DNA of 64,000 nucleotides from Flavisolibacter ginsenosidimutans. GTDB taxonomy: Bacteria > Bacteroidota > Bacteroidia > Chitinophagales > Chitinophagaceae. Shown in pieces: positions 28,019-37,511 of this stretch. The notes beneath the pieces are model-generated. The model had not been told where the DNA came from, made no database searches, and saw only the letters and a program-made list of their open reading frames with translations. The stretch covers positions 2,604,001 to 2,668,000 of the forward strand of contig NZ_CP042433.1 in assembly GCF_007970805.1 (NCBI RefSeq). The letters are read 5' to 3'. How positions within the stretch are numbered: the first letter of the stretch is position 1; every line of letters starts with the position of its first letter. The translations under genes were made by a program, and so were the position numbers.

Positions 28019-30601
28019 ATGAAAAAGATTGCTTGCTTGCTGATATTGTTGGCATTTCTTCAACGAACGTTTGCGCAAAGTTTTGTTTCGGCAACGAGTG
28101 CGCCGGGCAGTTTTGTTTTGTCCGACGGTTCTGGCACGTCGACGATTTTGGTTGACAAAAACGATGATTGGCTGGTGAACAAAGCCGCACAACTTTTGCA
28201 AACAGACATTGAAAAAGTCACGGGCAAAAAGCCGGTGATTGTTGACAATCTTTCTTCATCAAAAAATGTTGTTATTGTTGGAAGCCTTCACTCAGTCTTC
28301 ATTCAAAAATTAATTGCCGCAAAGGAACTCGATGTAAAAAATCTGCAAGGCAAATGGGAAGCGTTTCGGTTGCAAACAATAGACAAACCTTTTGCGGGTA
28401 TTGACAAGGCGTTGGTAATTGTCGGCAGCGACAAACGAGGTACGGCTTACGGCGTGTTAGAACTTTCGAAGCAAATCGGTGTATCGCCGTGGTGGTGGTG
28501 GGCCGATGTGCCGGTGAAGAAAAAGCAAAGCGTTTTCATCAAACCGGGTATTTACAATTTTGGTTCTCCTTCGGTGAAATATCGCGGCATTTTCATCAAC
28601 GACGAAGCACCGGCTTTCTCCGGCTGGACAAAAGAAAAGTTCGGCGGCGTTAATCATCTCGTTTACGAAAAAATATTCGAGCTCTTACTTCGTCTGAAAG
28701 CAAATTATTTGTGGCCGGCCATGTGGGGCAATGCGTTTAACGACGACGATACGTTGAATTCAGTTCTTGCCGACAAATGGGGCATTGTGATGGGTACGTC
28801 GCACCACGAGCCGATGCTGCGTGCGCAACAGGAATGGAAGCGCTACGGCAAAGGACCGTGGGATTATACAAAGAATGATTCAACGCTGCGGGCCTTCTGG
28901 AAAAGGGGCATCCAAAACATGGGCAAGCACGAAAGCATTGTTACCGTTGGTATGCGCGGCGATGGCGACATGCCAATGACCCAAGGAACAGCGATTGGAT
29001 TGTTGGAAAAAATTGTGGCCGACCAACGAAAGATTATTGAAGACGTTACGCACAAGCCTGCATCACAAACGCCGCAAATGTGGGCCTTGTACAAAGAAGT
29101 GCAAGACTATTACGACAAAGGCATGCGTGTACCGGATGATGTAACGCTGCTGCTCTGTGACGACAACTGGGGCAACCTTCGCAAGCTGCCGAAGCTGAAC
29201 GAGCCAAAACGCAGCGGCGGTTACGGCATTTATTATCATTTTGATTACGTGGGCGGCCCACGGAACTACAAGTGGATCAACACGAACAACATTGCCCGCG
29301 TGTGGGAGCAAATGCACCTGGCAAAAGAGTACGGCGTGAACCAGGTTTGGATTGTGAACGTGGGCGATTTAAAGCCGATGGAGTTTCCGATTTCTTTTTT
29401 TTTGGACTATGCGTGGGACACAAAAAAATGGAACGAAGACAACCTGCACAATTACTATACGCAATGGGCCAGCGAGCAATTCGGCGCTGCACACGCAAAA
29501 GAGATTGGCGAAATCCTTCGCAAGTATTCGCAATATGCAGCACGGAGAAAGCCGGAGTTGTTGGACGAGAAAACGTACAGTTTGGTTGATTATGATGAAT
29601 GGGAAAGAGTGGTAAAAGAATGGGATGAACTGGAGCAAAGAGCAGAGGGCGTTAACAAGCAGCTTTCGCCAGAATACAAAGACGCATTCTTTGAATTGGT
29701 TCTGCATCCTGTGAAGGCTTTTGACAATTTGCACAAGATGTATTTAGACGTGGCCCTTAATCATTTGAAGGCAGAACATAACGCGGCCTCGGCAAACGAT
29801 TACGCCAACCGGGTGACGCAATTGTACGAAACGGATTCATTGCTTTCCGTAGCATACAATCAAATTGCCAACGGCAAATGGAACCACATGATGGATCAGA
29901 CGCACATTGGTTACACGTACTGGCAACAACCGCCCGTGAACAAGATGCCAACTGTGGTAACGTTTCCTGAATCGAGTTTGGATCACAAAACGCAACGAGC
30001 GCAATGGATGATTGACTCTATTTCCAAAATATTGAGAAATTCTATTGACAAGATTGCTCAACGACAAAATAAAAAGAATGCATCTTTTACGGAAGAAAAT
30101 AACGTTGTCTCAATCAAAGCCATACATTTTACAAAATCAATTAACTCATCAAGTATCAAATGGAAAGCTATTCCCGACATCGGGAAAGACGGTTCGGGTA
30201 TCTCAACCTTTCCAGTGACGGCATCAACACAATTAAGTTCTTCCAGACCGCACATCGAATATGATTTCTACTGCATTAACAAAGGCAAAGCAAATCTCAA
30301 CCTTTACTTCTCTCCCACCCTCAACTTTCACAACGATTCAACCGGATTGCAATACGCTGTTTCCATTGACGACGAGAAGCCGCAAATCTTTTCGCTCAAC
30401 AAAGAAGAGGCCACACCTATTTGGAGCAAATGGGTTGCCGACAACATTATCATAAAAAAATCAGAACATCATCTTTTAAAACCCGGCAAACACACGATAA
30501 AATACTGGATGATTTCACCGGGCATCGTTTTGCAAAAACTGGTGCTCGACTTTGGCGGTTTAAAACCGTCTTATCTGGGTCCGCCGGAAACGAAAAACTA
30601 A
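28019..30601 (+). CDS. GH115 xylan alpha-1,2-glucuronidase, exported
   Basis: An 860-residue GH115 enzyme with a signal peptide (MKKIACLLILLAFLQRTFAQ). Family landmarks are the N-terminal domain (LLQTDIEKVTGKKPVIV and KRGTAYGVLELSKQIGVSPW followed by WWWADVPVKKK). The catalytic barrel has YRGIFINDEAPAFSGW, NYLWPAMWGNAFNDDD, GIVMGTSHHEPMLRAQQEW, TVGMRGDGDMPM and YYHFDYVGGPRNYKWINT. A C-terminal region with HMMDQTHIGYTYWQQPP and a carbohydrate-binding-like beta domain follows. GH115 removes methyl-glucuronic acid from internal positions of intact xylan, unlike GH67. It is 30 bp after the SDR and probably in the same operon. Confidence 0.95.
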   Translation: MKKIACLLILLAFLQRTFAQSFVSATSAPGSFVLSDGSGTSTILVDKNDDWLVNKAAQLLQTDIEKVTGKKPVIVDNLSSSKNVVIVGSLHSVFIQKLIAAKELDVKNLQGKWEAFRLQTIDKPFAGIDKALVIVGSDKRGTAYGVLELSKQIGVSPWWWWADVPVKKKQSVFIKPGIYNFGSPSVKYRGIFINDEAPAFSGWTKEKFGGVNHLVYEKIFELLLRLKANYLWPAMWGNAFNDDDTLNSVLADKWGIVMGTSHHEPMLRAQQEWKRYGKGPWDYTKNDSTLRAFWKRGIQNMGKHESIVTVGMRGDGDMPMTQGTAIGLLEKIVADQRKIIEDVTHKPASQTPQMWALYKEVQDYYDKGMRVPDDVTLLLCDDNWGNLRKLPKLNEPKRSGGYGIYYHFDYVGGPRNYKWINTNNIARVWEQMHLAKEYGVNQVWIVNVGDLKPMEFPISFFLDYAWDTKKWNEDNLHNYYTQWASEQFGAAHAKEIGEILRKYSQYAARRKPELLDEKTYSLVDYDEWERVVKEWDELEQRAEGVNKQLSPEYKDAFFELVLHPVKAFDNLHKMYLDVALNHLKAEHNAASANDYANRVTQLYETDSLLSVAYNQIANGKWNHMMDQTHIGYTYWQQPPVNKMPTVVTFPESSLDHKTQRAQWMIDSISKILRNSIDKIAQRQNKKNASFTEENNVVSIKAIHFTKSINSSSIKWKAIPDIGKDGSGISTFPVTASTQLSSSRPHIEYDFYCINKGKANLNLYFSPTLNFHNDSTGLQYAVSIDDEKPQIFSLNKEEATPIWSKWVADNIIIKKSEHHLLKPGKHTIKYWMISPGIVLQKLVLDFGGLKPSYLGPPETKN

Positions 30602-30655
30602 ACAATCAACCTCTTTGCAACTGTTTTTTCATCACGCATAAAATTGTAAACCGCC

Positions 30656-31831
30656 ATGAACCGATCAAACGTTAACCGGCGCCGTTTTTTGAGAGATGCC
30701 GCCACTACCGCAGCAGGAATGAGCCTGCTTTCCGGATTTTCTGAAAAGGCATTTGCTTCCGAAAAGTTTCGCGAAGTAAATGCGGATAAAGCAGCGGAAC
30801 ATCGTTGGGATGAACCACGGATAAAATTCTCGGTCATCGGCATCAACCATGCGCACATTTATTCGCAGGTGGAAGCAGTGATCAGAGGCGGCGGACAATT
30901 GGTATCGCTTTATGCAAAAGAGCAGGATTTGGTGGCAGTGTTTACCAAACGATATCCGCAGGTGAAACTGGCAAAAAGTGAAGACGAAATTCTGAATGAC
31001 AAAACCATACAACTCATCTTGAGTTCGGCGATTCCGATTGACCGTGCAGGCATTGGCATCAGGGCCATGCAACACGGCAAAGATTACATGGTGGACAAAC
31101 CCGGCATCATTACCTTGGAACAACTGGAAGAAGTGCGCCGCGTACAAAAACAAACCGGCCGCATTTACAGCATTATGTACAGCGAACGGTTTGAAAACAA
31201 AGCCACCACCAAAGCCGGCGATTTGGTAAAGGCAGGCGCTATCGGCAAAGTCATTCAAACCGTGATCATGGCGCCGCACCGCATCAGTTTAACCACTCGT
31301 CCGGCGTGGTTCTTCGACAAGAAAAACTTTGGCGGCATTCTTACCGATATCGGCTCGCATCAATTCGATCAGTTTCTCTTTTTCACCGGCTCTGATCAAG
31401 CCGACATTCTCGCATCACAGGTAGGCAACGTGGCGCATCCGAAATACCCGGCTTTTGAAGATTTTGGTGACGTGATGCTGCGCGGCAACGGCGGCGCAGG
31501 ATACATTCGAGTGGATTGGTTTACACCCGATGGATTGAACACTTGGGGCGATGGACGACTAACGATACTCGGAACCGAAGGTTACATTGAAGTGCGCAAG
31601 AACACAGATATCGCGGTACACGAAGGCGCTAACCACTTGTACCTGGTGAACAACAAGGAAACACAGTACATGAACTGCAACAACGTAGAGTTGCCTTACG
31701 GCCGGTTGTTGGTTGACGACATCATCAACCGCACCGAAACTGCTATGACGCAGAAGCACTGTTTCTATGCAACAGAGTTGGCACTCAAAGCACAAAAAGC
31801 TGCGCAGAAACTCAATTATAAAAAAGCGTAA
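30656..31831 (+). CDS. Tat-exported Gfo/Idh/MocA-family oxidoreductase 1
   Basis: A 391-residue protein. The N-terminus carries a twin-arginine signal (NRRRFLRDAATTAAG, then MSLLSGFSEKAFA). The Rossmann fold starts at about residue 55 (KFSVIGINHAHIYSQV), where the usual GxGxxG glycines are reduced and a His is present. The cofactor/substrate motif EKP appears as VDKPGIITLEQL, and the C-terminal alpha/beta domain contains GGILTDIGSHQFDQFLFF, the usual metal-like or catalytic His position of the family. Family members use tightly bound NAD(P) to oxidise sugars or, in GH109-like cases, to cleave glycosides. A twin-arginine signal suggests it is folded with cofactor before export. Confidence 0.9.
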   Translation: MNRSNVNRRRFLRDAATTAAGMSLLSGFSEKAFASEKFREVNADKAAEHRWDEPRIKFSVIGINHAHIYSQVEAVIRGGGQLVSLYAKEQDLVAVFTKRYPQVKLAKSEDEILNDKTIQLILSSAIPIDRAGIGIRAMQHGKDYMVDKPGIITLEQLEEVRRVQKQTGRIYSIMYSERFENKATTKAGDLVKAGAIGKVIQTVIMAPHRISLTTRPAWFFDKKNFGGILTDIGSHQFDQFLFFTGSDQADILASQVGNVAHPKYPAFEDFGDVMLRGNGGAGYIRVDWFTPDGLNTWGDGRLTILGTEGYIEVRKNTDIAVHEGANHLYLVNNKETQYMNCNNVELPYGRLLVDDIINRTETAMTQKHCFYATELALKAQKAAQKLNYKKA

Positions 31832-31849
31832 TCCTCTAAAACATTTATT

Positions 31850-33304
31850 ATGAAAAAAGAGGAAAAAGGCAACATCAACCGCCGAGACTTTTTAAGCAGT
31901 ACAACAAAAGCATCGTTGGGAACAGCGCTTGCGCTAAACTTTCCTACGATTGTTCCGGCTTCTGTTTTTGGCAAGAACGCACCGAGTAACCGCATCAACG
32001 TCGCGTCTATCGGTTGTGGTCGCATCTCTACCAGTCACGACATGACGGGTATTGCACGTTATGCCGGCGCACGCATCATGGCCGTTTGTGATTTGGATAG
32101 AAGGCGAGCCGACGCAGGACCGCAAGCGGTTCGGGATAATTACAAAAAAGCAACAAAAGAAAACGGCGGCTTGACCGGCGATTGGGACATCAAGGTTTAT
32201 TACGATTACAAAGAGCTCCTGCAAAACAAAGACATTGACGCGGTGCACATCAGCACACCCGATCATCAACATGCTATTGTTGCCGTTCATGCCGTGACCG
32301 CGGGCAAAGACGTGTACCTGCAAAAGCCTGCATCACTTACCATCGAAGAAGGAAGAATTTTAAGCAACGCAGTGAAGAAGACCGGCCGCATTTTGCAAAT
32401 GGGGTCGCAACAAAAATCAATTGATCCCTGGCCACAGTTCAAGCGAACTTGCGAACTGGTGCGTAACGGTCGCATTGGAAAATTGCAAACCATTGAAGTG
32501 GGGTTGCCCGGCGATCCCGGTGGCGGCAATCCGCAACGCATGGACGTCCCCTCCTACTTCCATTACGACGCGTGGTTGGGCGCAACGCCTGAAGTTTATT
32601 ACACGGAAGACAGAGTGCATTCATTGGACACATCGCCGAAAGGCATTGGCAGCCGGCCGGGTTGGTTGCGTTGTGAACAATTTGGCGCAGGCATGATCAC
32701 CGGCTGGGGTGCGCATCACATCGATACGGCGCATTGGGCCATGGGCACGGAATACAGTGGCCCGATTGAGATTTGGGGACATGCTGCTTTTCCAACTGAT
32801 GATCCTTCGTACAAAGGTTTGTGGAATGTGCACGGCATCTTTCGCACCGAAGCTTTGTATGCGAACGGCGTGCACATGATCGTTTCCAACGAGTTGCCAA
32901 ACGGAATAAAATTCATCGGCAGTGACGGTTGGATTTGGGTAACACGTGGTGCCTACCGAATCACCGATAGCGATCCCGTTGCCGACAAAGACGGCGTGAA
33001 GCCGATAGATGCAAGCAATCCAAAGATTTTGCAATCCATCATTGGTGCGAATGAAATTCATTTGTACGAAAGCCCCGAGCAACACATCAACTGGCTGGAC
33101 TGCGTGAAGTCGCGCAAGCAACCCGTTGCGCCCATTGAAATCGGCCATCGTTCGTGCAGTGCGTGTTTGCTGCATCATATTGCTATGAAGTTGAAACGCA
33201 AGATTTATTGGGACCCGGAAAAAGAAGCGTTCAAGAACGGCGATAAAGAAGCGACGGCAATGTTGTCGCGTCCACGCCGGAAACAATATGATTTCAACGC
33301 GTAA
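31850..33304 (+). CDS. Tat-exported Gfo/Idh/MocA-family oxidoreductase 2
   Basis: A 484-residue protein 18 bp after the previous gene. A twin-arginine signal (INRRDFLSSTTKASLGTALA) is followed by a Rossmann domain (RINVASIGCGRISTSHDMTG) with a near-canonical GxGR motif. The EKP motif is replaced by LQKPASLTIEEGRIL. The C-terminal domain contains the LRCEQFGAGMITGWGAHHID run and WDPEKEAFKNGD at the end, typical of the Bacteroidota/Planctomycetota secreted oxidoreductases. It is larger than the cytoplasmic family (about 350 residues). Substrate unknown; location in the xylan operon suggests a xylose, glucuronate or derived sugar. Confidence 0.9.
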   Translation: MKKEEKGNINRRDFLSSTTKASLGTALALNFPTIVPASVFGKNAPSNRINVASIGCGRISTSHDMTGIARYAGARIMAVCDLDRRRADAGPQAVRDNYKKATKENGGLTGDWDIKVYYDYKELLQNKDIDAVHISTPDHQHAIVAVHAVTAGKDVYLQKPASLTIEEGRILSNAVKKTGRILQMGSQQKSIDPWPQFKRTCELVRNGRIGKLQTIEVGLPGDPGGGNPQRMDVPSYFHYDAWLGATPEVYYTEDRVHSLDTSPKGIGSRPGWLRCEQFGAGMITGWGAHHIDTAHWAMGTEYSGPIEIWGHAAFPTDDPSYKGLWNVHGIFRTEALYANGVHMIVSNELPNGIKFIGSDGWIWVTRGAYRITDSDPVADKDGVKPIDASNPKILQSIIGANEIHLYESPEQHINWLDCVKSRKQPVAPIEIGHRSCSACLLHHIAMKLKRKIYWDPEKEAFKNGDKEATAMLSRPRRKQYDFNA

Positions 33305-33308
33305 AAAA

Positions 33309-33386
33309 TTTTATGAACCAGAAGCCAGTACATCTATTGAGCAGCGGTTGCGTCGCACACTTGTACTGCAACAAGTTTATTGAGCA
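33309..33386 (+). repeat. Dispersed intergenic repeat, copy c
   Basis: Third copy, immediately before the start codon of the next gene. It carries TTTTATGAACCAGAAG and a variant core TTGCGTCGCACACTTGTAC. Its end (TATTGAGCA) abuts the ATG at 33387, so it would form the 5' leader of that gene if transcribed separately. Confidence 0.75.
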
Positions 33387-34739
33387 ATGAAGAAACAAAT
33401 CATCATCATTCTATCCATCGTGCTATCACTTACGCATTCGTTCGCACAAAAGCCCGTGCGATTAATCACACTCGACCCGGGACATTTTCATGCGGCGCTT
33501 GTGCAAAAAAGCATGTATGCCGATGTTGACCCAACCGTGCACGTATACGCACCTGCAGGCCCCGATCTGCAAGCGCATCTTGATCGCATCAAAGCATACA
33601 ATTCACGAAGCGAATCGCCAACGAAGTGGAAAGAAGTCATTTACACAGGCGACAACTTTTTTGAAAAGATGTTGGCCGAAAAAAAAGGAAACGTGGTTGT
33701 ACTAAGCGGCAACAACCAAAAGAAAGCCGAATACATTTTAAAATCCTTGCAAGGTGGCTTTAACGTGTTAGCGGATAAACCGATGGCCATTGATGAAAAA
33801 GGCTTCGAACAATTAAAGCAGGCATTTGCCGTAGCCGATAAAAAGGGCTTATTGCTCTACGACATCATGACCGAACGCTTTGAGATCACTTCTGTTTTGA
33901 TGCGTGAGTTAGCGATGATGCCCGATCTCTTCGGCACACTGCAAAACGGCACTGCGGCCGATCCGGCCGTTGTAAAAGAAAGCGTTCACTACTTCTATAA
34001 ATACGTTTCGAGTTCAGTGTTAACGCGGCCGCAATGGTTTTTCGACGTATCGCAGCAAGGGAATGGCATTGCCGATGTGATGACGCATATCGTGGACTTG
34101 GCGCAATGGGAATGCTTCCCCGACCAAGCCATTGATTATACAAAAGACATTCAGTTGTTATCTGCCAGACGTTCGACAACTCCCTTATCATTAACTCAAT
34201 TCAAAACACTAACGAAGACAGATGCCTTTCCCGATTATTTAAAAAATGCAATTACAAATGATACTTTGTTGAACGTTTACTCCAACGGTGAAATTCATTA
34301 TCGGCTTCGGGGCGTGTTTGTAAAAACATCCGTAGTTTGGAACTACGCCGCACCCGAAGGCAGTGGCGACCAATACACGGCCATGATGCGCGGCACAAAA
34401 ACAACGCTGTTCATCAAGCAGGGCGCAGAAGAAGGATACAAACCAACCTTGTTCATTCAACCCTTTCCCACCACACGCAAAGCCGATATTGAAGAAGCCT
34501 TCAAAAAGCTACAAACAAACTATCCTGGCGTTGAATTGAAGAAAGTTGCGAATGGTTGGCAAGTCGTTATTCCCGACAAATACAAAGAAGGCCACGAAGA
34601 ACATTTTGCCCGCGTTACGCAAAATTTCTTGAGCTTTTTGAAGAATCACAACATGCCCGGATGGGAAGTGCCCAACATGCTGGCAAAATATTACACGACT
34701 ACAAAAGCATTATCAATGGCGATGAAAGCCAAGCCATAA
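33387..34739 (+). CDS. Exported Gfo/Idh/MocA-like oxidoreductase 3 (PF16490-type C-terminus)
   Basis: A 450-residue protein with a Sec signal peptide (MKKQIIIILSIVLSLTHSFA). The Rossmann-like start RLITLDPGHFHAALVQKSM lacks the GxGxxG motif. The family motif appears as LADKPMAIDEKGFEQL. The middle has LYDIMTERFEITSVLMREL and FFDVSQQGNGIADVMTHIVDL. The C-terminal domain is of the putative-oxidoreductase type found in Bacteroidota (KKVANGWQVVIPDKYKEGHE, HFARVTQNFL). Whether it binds a nicotinamide cofactor cannot be told. It is the third in a row of exported members of this superfamily, which may act sequentially or on different sugars. Confidence 0.85.
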   Translation: MKKQIIIILSIVLSLTHSFAQKPVRLITLDPGHFHAALVQKSMYADVDPTVHVYAPAGPDLQAHLDRIKAYNSRSESPTKWKEVIYTGDNFFEKMLAEKKGNVVVLSGNNQKKAEYILKSLQGGFNVLADKPMAIDEKGFEQLKQAFAVADKKGLLLYDIMTERFEITSVLMRELAMMPDLFGTLQNGTAADPAVVKESVHYFYKYVSSSVLTRPQWFFDVSQQGNGIADVMTHIVDLAQWECFPDQAIDYTKDIQLLSARRSTTPLSLTQFKTLTKTDAFPDYLKNAITNDTLLNVYSNGEIHYRLRGVFVKTSVVWNYAAPEGSGDQYTAMMRGTKTTLFIKQGAEEGYKPTLFIQPFPTTRKADIEEAFKKLQTNYPGVELKKVANGWQVVIPDKYKEGHEEHFARVTQNFLSFLKNHNMPGWEVPNMLAKYYTTTKALSMAMKAKP

Positions 34740-34761
34740 GATTTCGAAATACCCTTAACCC

Positions 34762-36693
34762 ATGCAAATGACAAGAGTAACCCTCATCCTTGCTTTTCTT
34801 TTTCTTGCATCCATTCTCCACGCTCAAGTGCGGCTGCCGCACATTCTTCGCGACAGCATGATATTGCAGCGTGAGGCCAAGTTGAAGATTTGGGGTTGGG
34901 GTGCACCCGGTGAAAAAGTAACCGTCAAATTGAACGGCAAAACAGCAAAAACAACAACGGACAGTGATGGTAAATGGCTCGTTCAATTGCCACCCATGAA
35001 AGCTGGCGGTCCTTATACGCTGAACATCGACGCCAGCAATCACCTTGTTCTGAAAGACGTGTTGATTGGCGACGTGTGGTTTTGCGCCGGACAATCAAAT
35101 ATGGTGCACCAGATGGCGTTACACGCCGTGCGTTATGCTGACGAAATTGCGAAAGCGAATTATCCTGAAATAAGACAGTTTTGGGTTCCAAACGTTACCA
35201 ACATGCAAGCACCGCAGAACGACGTTCCGTTTGGGGCCTGGAAAGCCGCTAATCCAACAGACGTCCTGGATTTTTCTGCCGTGGCTTACTTCTTCGCAAA
35301 GAAGCTTTACGAAAAATATCACGTTCCCATCGGCATTATCAACGCGAGTTGGGGCGGCGTACCTATTGAATCCATGATGAGCGAGGAGGCACTGAAAGAC
35401 TTTCCAACTATTTTGAGTACTGCTCAAAAAAATAAAGACACGGCTTACATCAACGGCCTTAATCGAAGAGGTTTTTCAGGACCAAGAGCGCCGCGTCCCC
35501 AAGACAAAGGGCTCACCGAGGCATGGTTCAATCCATCGTACGTTTCGAAAGGCTGGCGCAATATCAACATTCCCGGTTATTGGGAAGATCAGGGCATTAA
35601 GGATTTGGACGGCGTGGTTTGGTATCGCAGGGAGATTGACGTTCCGGCTTCGATGACAAACGTTCCGGCGAAAGTTTTTTTAGGAAGAATCGTTGATGCC
35701 GATGTTTTGTACATCAACGGCAGGCAAGTTGGTGCTACAACGTACATGTATCCGCAACGGCGTTATCAAATTCCTGTCGGAACGTTGAAGCCCGGTAAAA
35801 ATCTTTTCGTTATTCGCGTGACGAACAACTTTGGAAAAGGCGGTTTTGTTCCCGACAAACCTTATCAATTAATTGCCAACAATGACACGGTTGATTTAAA
35901 AGGATATTGGCAATACAAAGTAGGACAGGTAAATGTTCCGCTGCGTGGCTTTGGCGGCGGGGGTGGAGGCATTGCCGCGCAGAACCAGCCAACGGCTTTG
36001 TACAACACGATGATTGCACCGTTGATCAATTATGCTGCGAAAGGTTTTGTTTGGTATCAAGGCGAATCAAATACGGGCCGCGCCGATGAATACGCAAGGT
36101 TGCAACCCGCTATGATCACCGATTGGCGGGCCAAATGGGGTGAAGCAACTGCTCCGTTTTTGTTTGTGCAATTGCCCGGCTTTATGGAATACAATTACCT
36201 GCCAACAGAAAGCCAATGGGCCGCGTTTCGCGAAGCGCAAACAAAATCACTATCTGTTCCGAATACTGCGATGGCTGTGGCCATTGATTTGGGCGAATGG
36301 AACGACATTCATCCCGACAGAAAAAAAGACGTCGGTGATCGGTTGGCAGTAGCCGCAGAAAAACTTGCCTACGGCGACAAAAACGTTGTTGCTTCCGGCC
36401 CACTTTATGGCTCGTCACAAGTTGACGGAAATAAAATCATTGTTACGTTCAACAACGTTGGAAGTGGTCTAACAACAAACGATGATGAAGCGCCGGCGGA
36501 GTTTGCCATTGCCGGTACTGATAAAAAATTTGTGTGGGCAAAAACAAAAATCGAAGACGACAAAATTGTTGTTTGGAGTGACGATGTGCAAAACCCAATG
36601 TATGTGCGTTATGCCTGGGCCGATGATCCTGTCAATCCAAACCTGTACAACAAAGATGGCTTGCCCGCTTCGCCGTTTAGAACCGACAAATGA
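34762..36693 (+). CDS. Sialate-O-acetylesterase-type carbohydrate esterase
   Basis: A 643-residue exported SGNH esterase. Catalytic Ser112 lies in CAGQSNMVHQM and the second block is FVWYQGESNTGRADEY. The His of the triad is in DLGEWNDIHPDRK. A beta-sandwich insert of about 150 residues (WRNINIPGYWEDQG ... VLYINGRQVGATTYMYPQR, about residues 270-375) resembles GH2-type sugar-binding domains and splits the esterase domain, as in several sialate-O-acetylesterase-family proteins. The C-terminal beta domain ends in PVNPNLYNKDGLPASPFRTD. In a xylan locus the likely substrate is acetylated xylan rather than sialic acid (inference). It ends with ATGA overlap into the next gene. Confidence 0.88.
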   Translation: MQMTRVTLILAFLFLASILHAQVRLPHILRDSMILQREAKLKIWGWGAPGEKVTVKLNGKTAKTTTDSDGKWLVQLPPMKAGGPYTLNIDASNHLVLKDVLIGDVWFCAGQSNMVHQMALHAVRYADEIAKANYPEIRQFWVPNVTNMQAPQNDVPFGAWKAANPTDVLDFSAVAYFFAKKLYEKYHVPIGIINASWGGVPIESMMSEEALKDFPTILSTAQKNKDTAYINGLNRRGFSGPRAPRPQDKGLTEAWFNPSYVSKGWRNINIPGYWEDQGIKDLDGVVWYRREIDVPASMTNVPAKVFLGRIVDADVLYINGRQVGATTYMYPQRRYQIPVGTLKPGKNLFVIRVTNNFGKGGFVPDKPYQLIANNDTVDLKGYWQYKVGQVNVPLRGFGGGGGGIAAQNQPTALYNTMIAPLINYAAKGFVWYQGESNTGRADEYARLQPAMITDWRAKWGEATAPFLFVQLPGFMEYNYLPTESQWAAFREAQTKSLSVPNTAMAVAIDLGEWNDIHPDRKKDVGDRLAVAAEKLAYGDKNVVASGPLYGSSQVDGNKIIVTFNNVGSGLTTNDDEAPAEFAIAGTDKKFVWAKTKIEDDKIVVWSDDVQNPMYVRYAWADDPVNPNLYNKDGLPASPFRTDK

Positions 36694-37511
36694 ATTGCAT
36701 GAAAAAGATTGCTTCCACGCTTTCTGTTTTTCTTTTTGCTTCCATGCTTGTGCGCTCACAAACGCAAACGAGTTGGAACGGTAAATCCTGCGCGGTTGTT
36801 TTGACTTATGACGACGGATTGAATGTTGATCTCACCAATGTTGTTCCCGCCCTTGACTCCGTTGGCTTGAAAGGCACGTTCTATATCTCTGATTATTTCA
36901 ACGGATTGAATGCGCAAATACCCGGTTGGCGCAAGGCTGCTATAAAAGGACACGAACTCGCCAACCACACCGTGTGGCACGCTTGCGAAGGCGGCCGCGC
37001 CGGACGAGAGTTTGTAAAAGAGTACGACTTGCGTTTTTATACTGTCAAACGAATGGTGGACGAAACAAGGGCAATGAACAACATCCTGAAAGCCATTGAC
37101 GGCAAGAACGAGCGAACCTTCGCCTATCCCTGCGGCGATGAGAAAATACACGACACGGCTTACATTGATTATTTAAAGAATGATGTCATTGCGGCAAGAG
37201 GCGTTCGCCCTGAAATGCTTACGGTTGATAGAGTAAACTTGTATGACATCGGTTGCTACATGATTAACGGACAATCGGGTGAACAGTTAATTGAGTTAGC
37301 AAAAGAGGCAATGCAAAAACACGCCTTGCTTGTTTTTCTTTTTCACGGCGTAGGCGGCGAACACGCACTAAACGTTTCGCTCACGGCACATCACCAGCTT
37401 TTGCAGTTTTTAAAGAACAATCAAAAAAACATTTGGGTAGCGCCAATGCTCGACGTTGCCAAATACATCAAAAGCCATCAACCGCAGAAATCATCGCATG
37501 AAAAAATTTAG
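36690..37511 (+). CDS. NodB-type polysaccharide deacetylase/CE4-like, exported
   Basis: A 273-residue protein with a signal peptide (MKKIASTLSVFLFASMLVRSQ, start at 36690 or 36699). The NodB-homology domain shows motif 1 VVLTYDDGLN with the catalytic Asp pair, the metal-binding NHTVWH (H-x(3)-H type), FAYPCGDEKI and a C-terminal LVFLFHGVGGEH. CE4 enzymes remove O-acetyl groups from xylan or N-acetyl groups from chitin or peptidoglycan. It overlaps the preceding esterase gene by 4 bp (ATGA) and the CE15-GH10 gene by 14 bp, so all three are translationally coupled. A xylan acetyl-esterase role is inferred from this company. Confidence 0.87.
   Translation: MNCMKKIASTLSVFLFASMLVRSQTQTSWNGKSCAVVLTYDDGLNVDLTNVVPALDSVGLKGTFYISDYFNGLNAQIPGWRKAAIKGHELANHTVWHACEGGRAGREFVKEYDLRFYTVKRMVDETRAMNNILKAIDGKNERTFAYPCGDEKIHDTAYIDYLKNDVIAARGVRPEMLTVDRVNLYDIGCYMINGQSGEQLIELAKEAMQKHALLVFLFHGVGGEHALNVSLTAHHQLLQFLKNNQKNIWVAPMLDVAKYIKSHQPQKSSHEKI

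Noticed and set aside
33313..33390. Small ORF of 25 codons (MNQKPVHLLSSGC...) in dispersed repeat c
   Set aside because: The frame is only partly kept in other copies (start lost in d and e), and the repeat is better described as a nucleic-acid element. Retention of RCVALLC in several copies is noted but not enough for a gene call.
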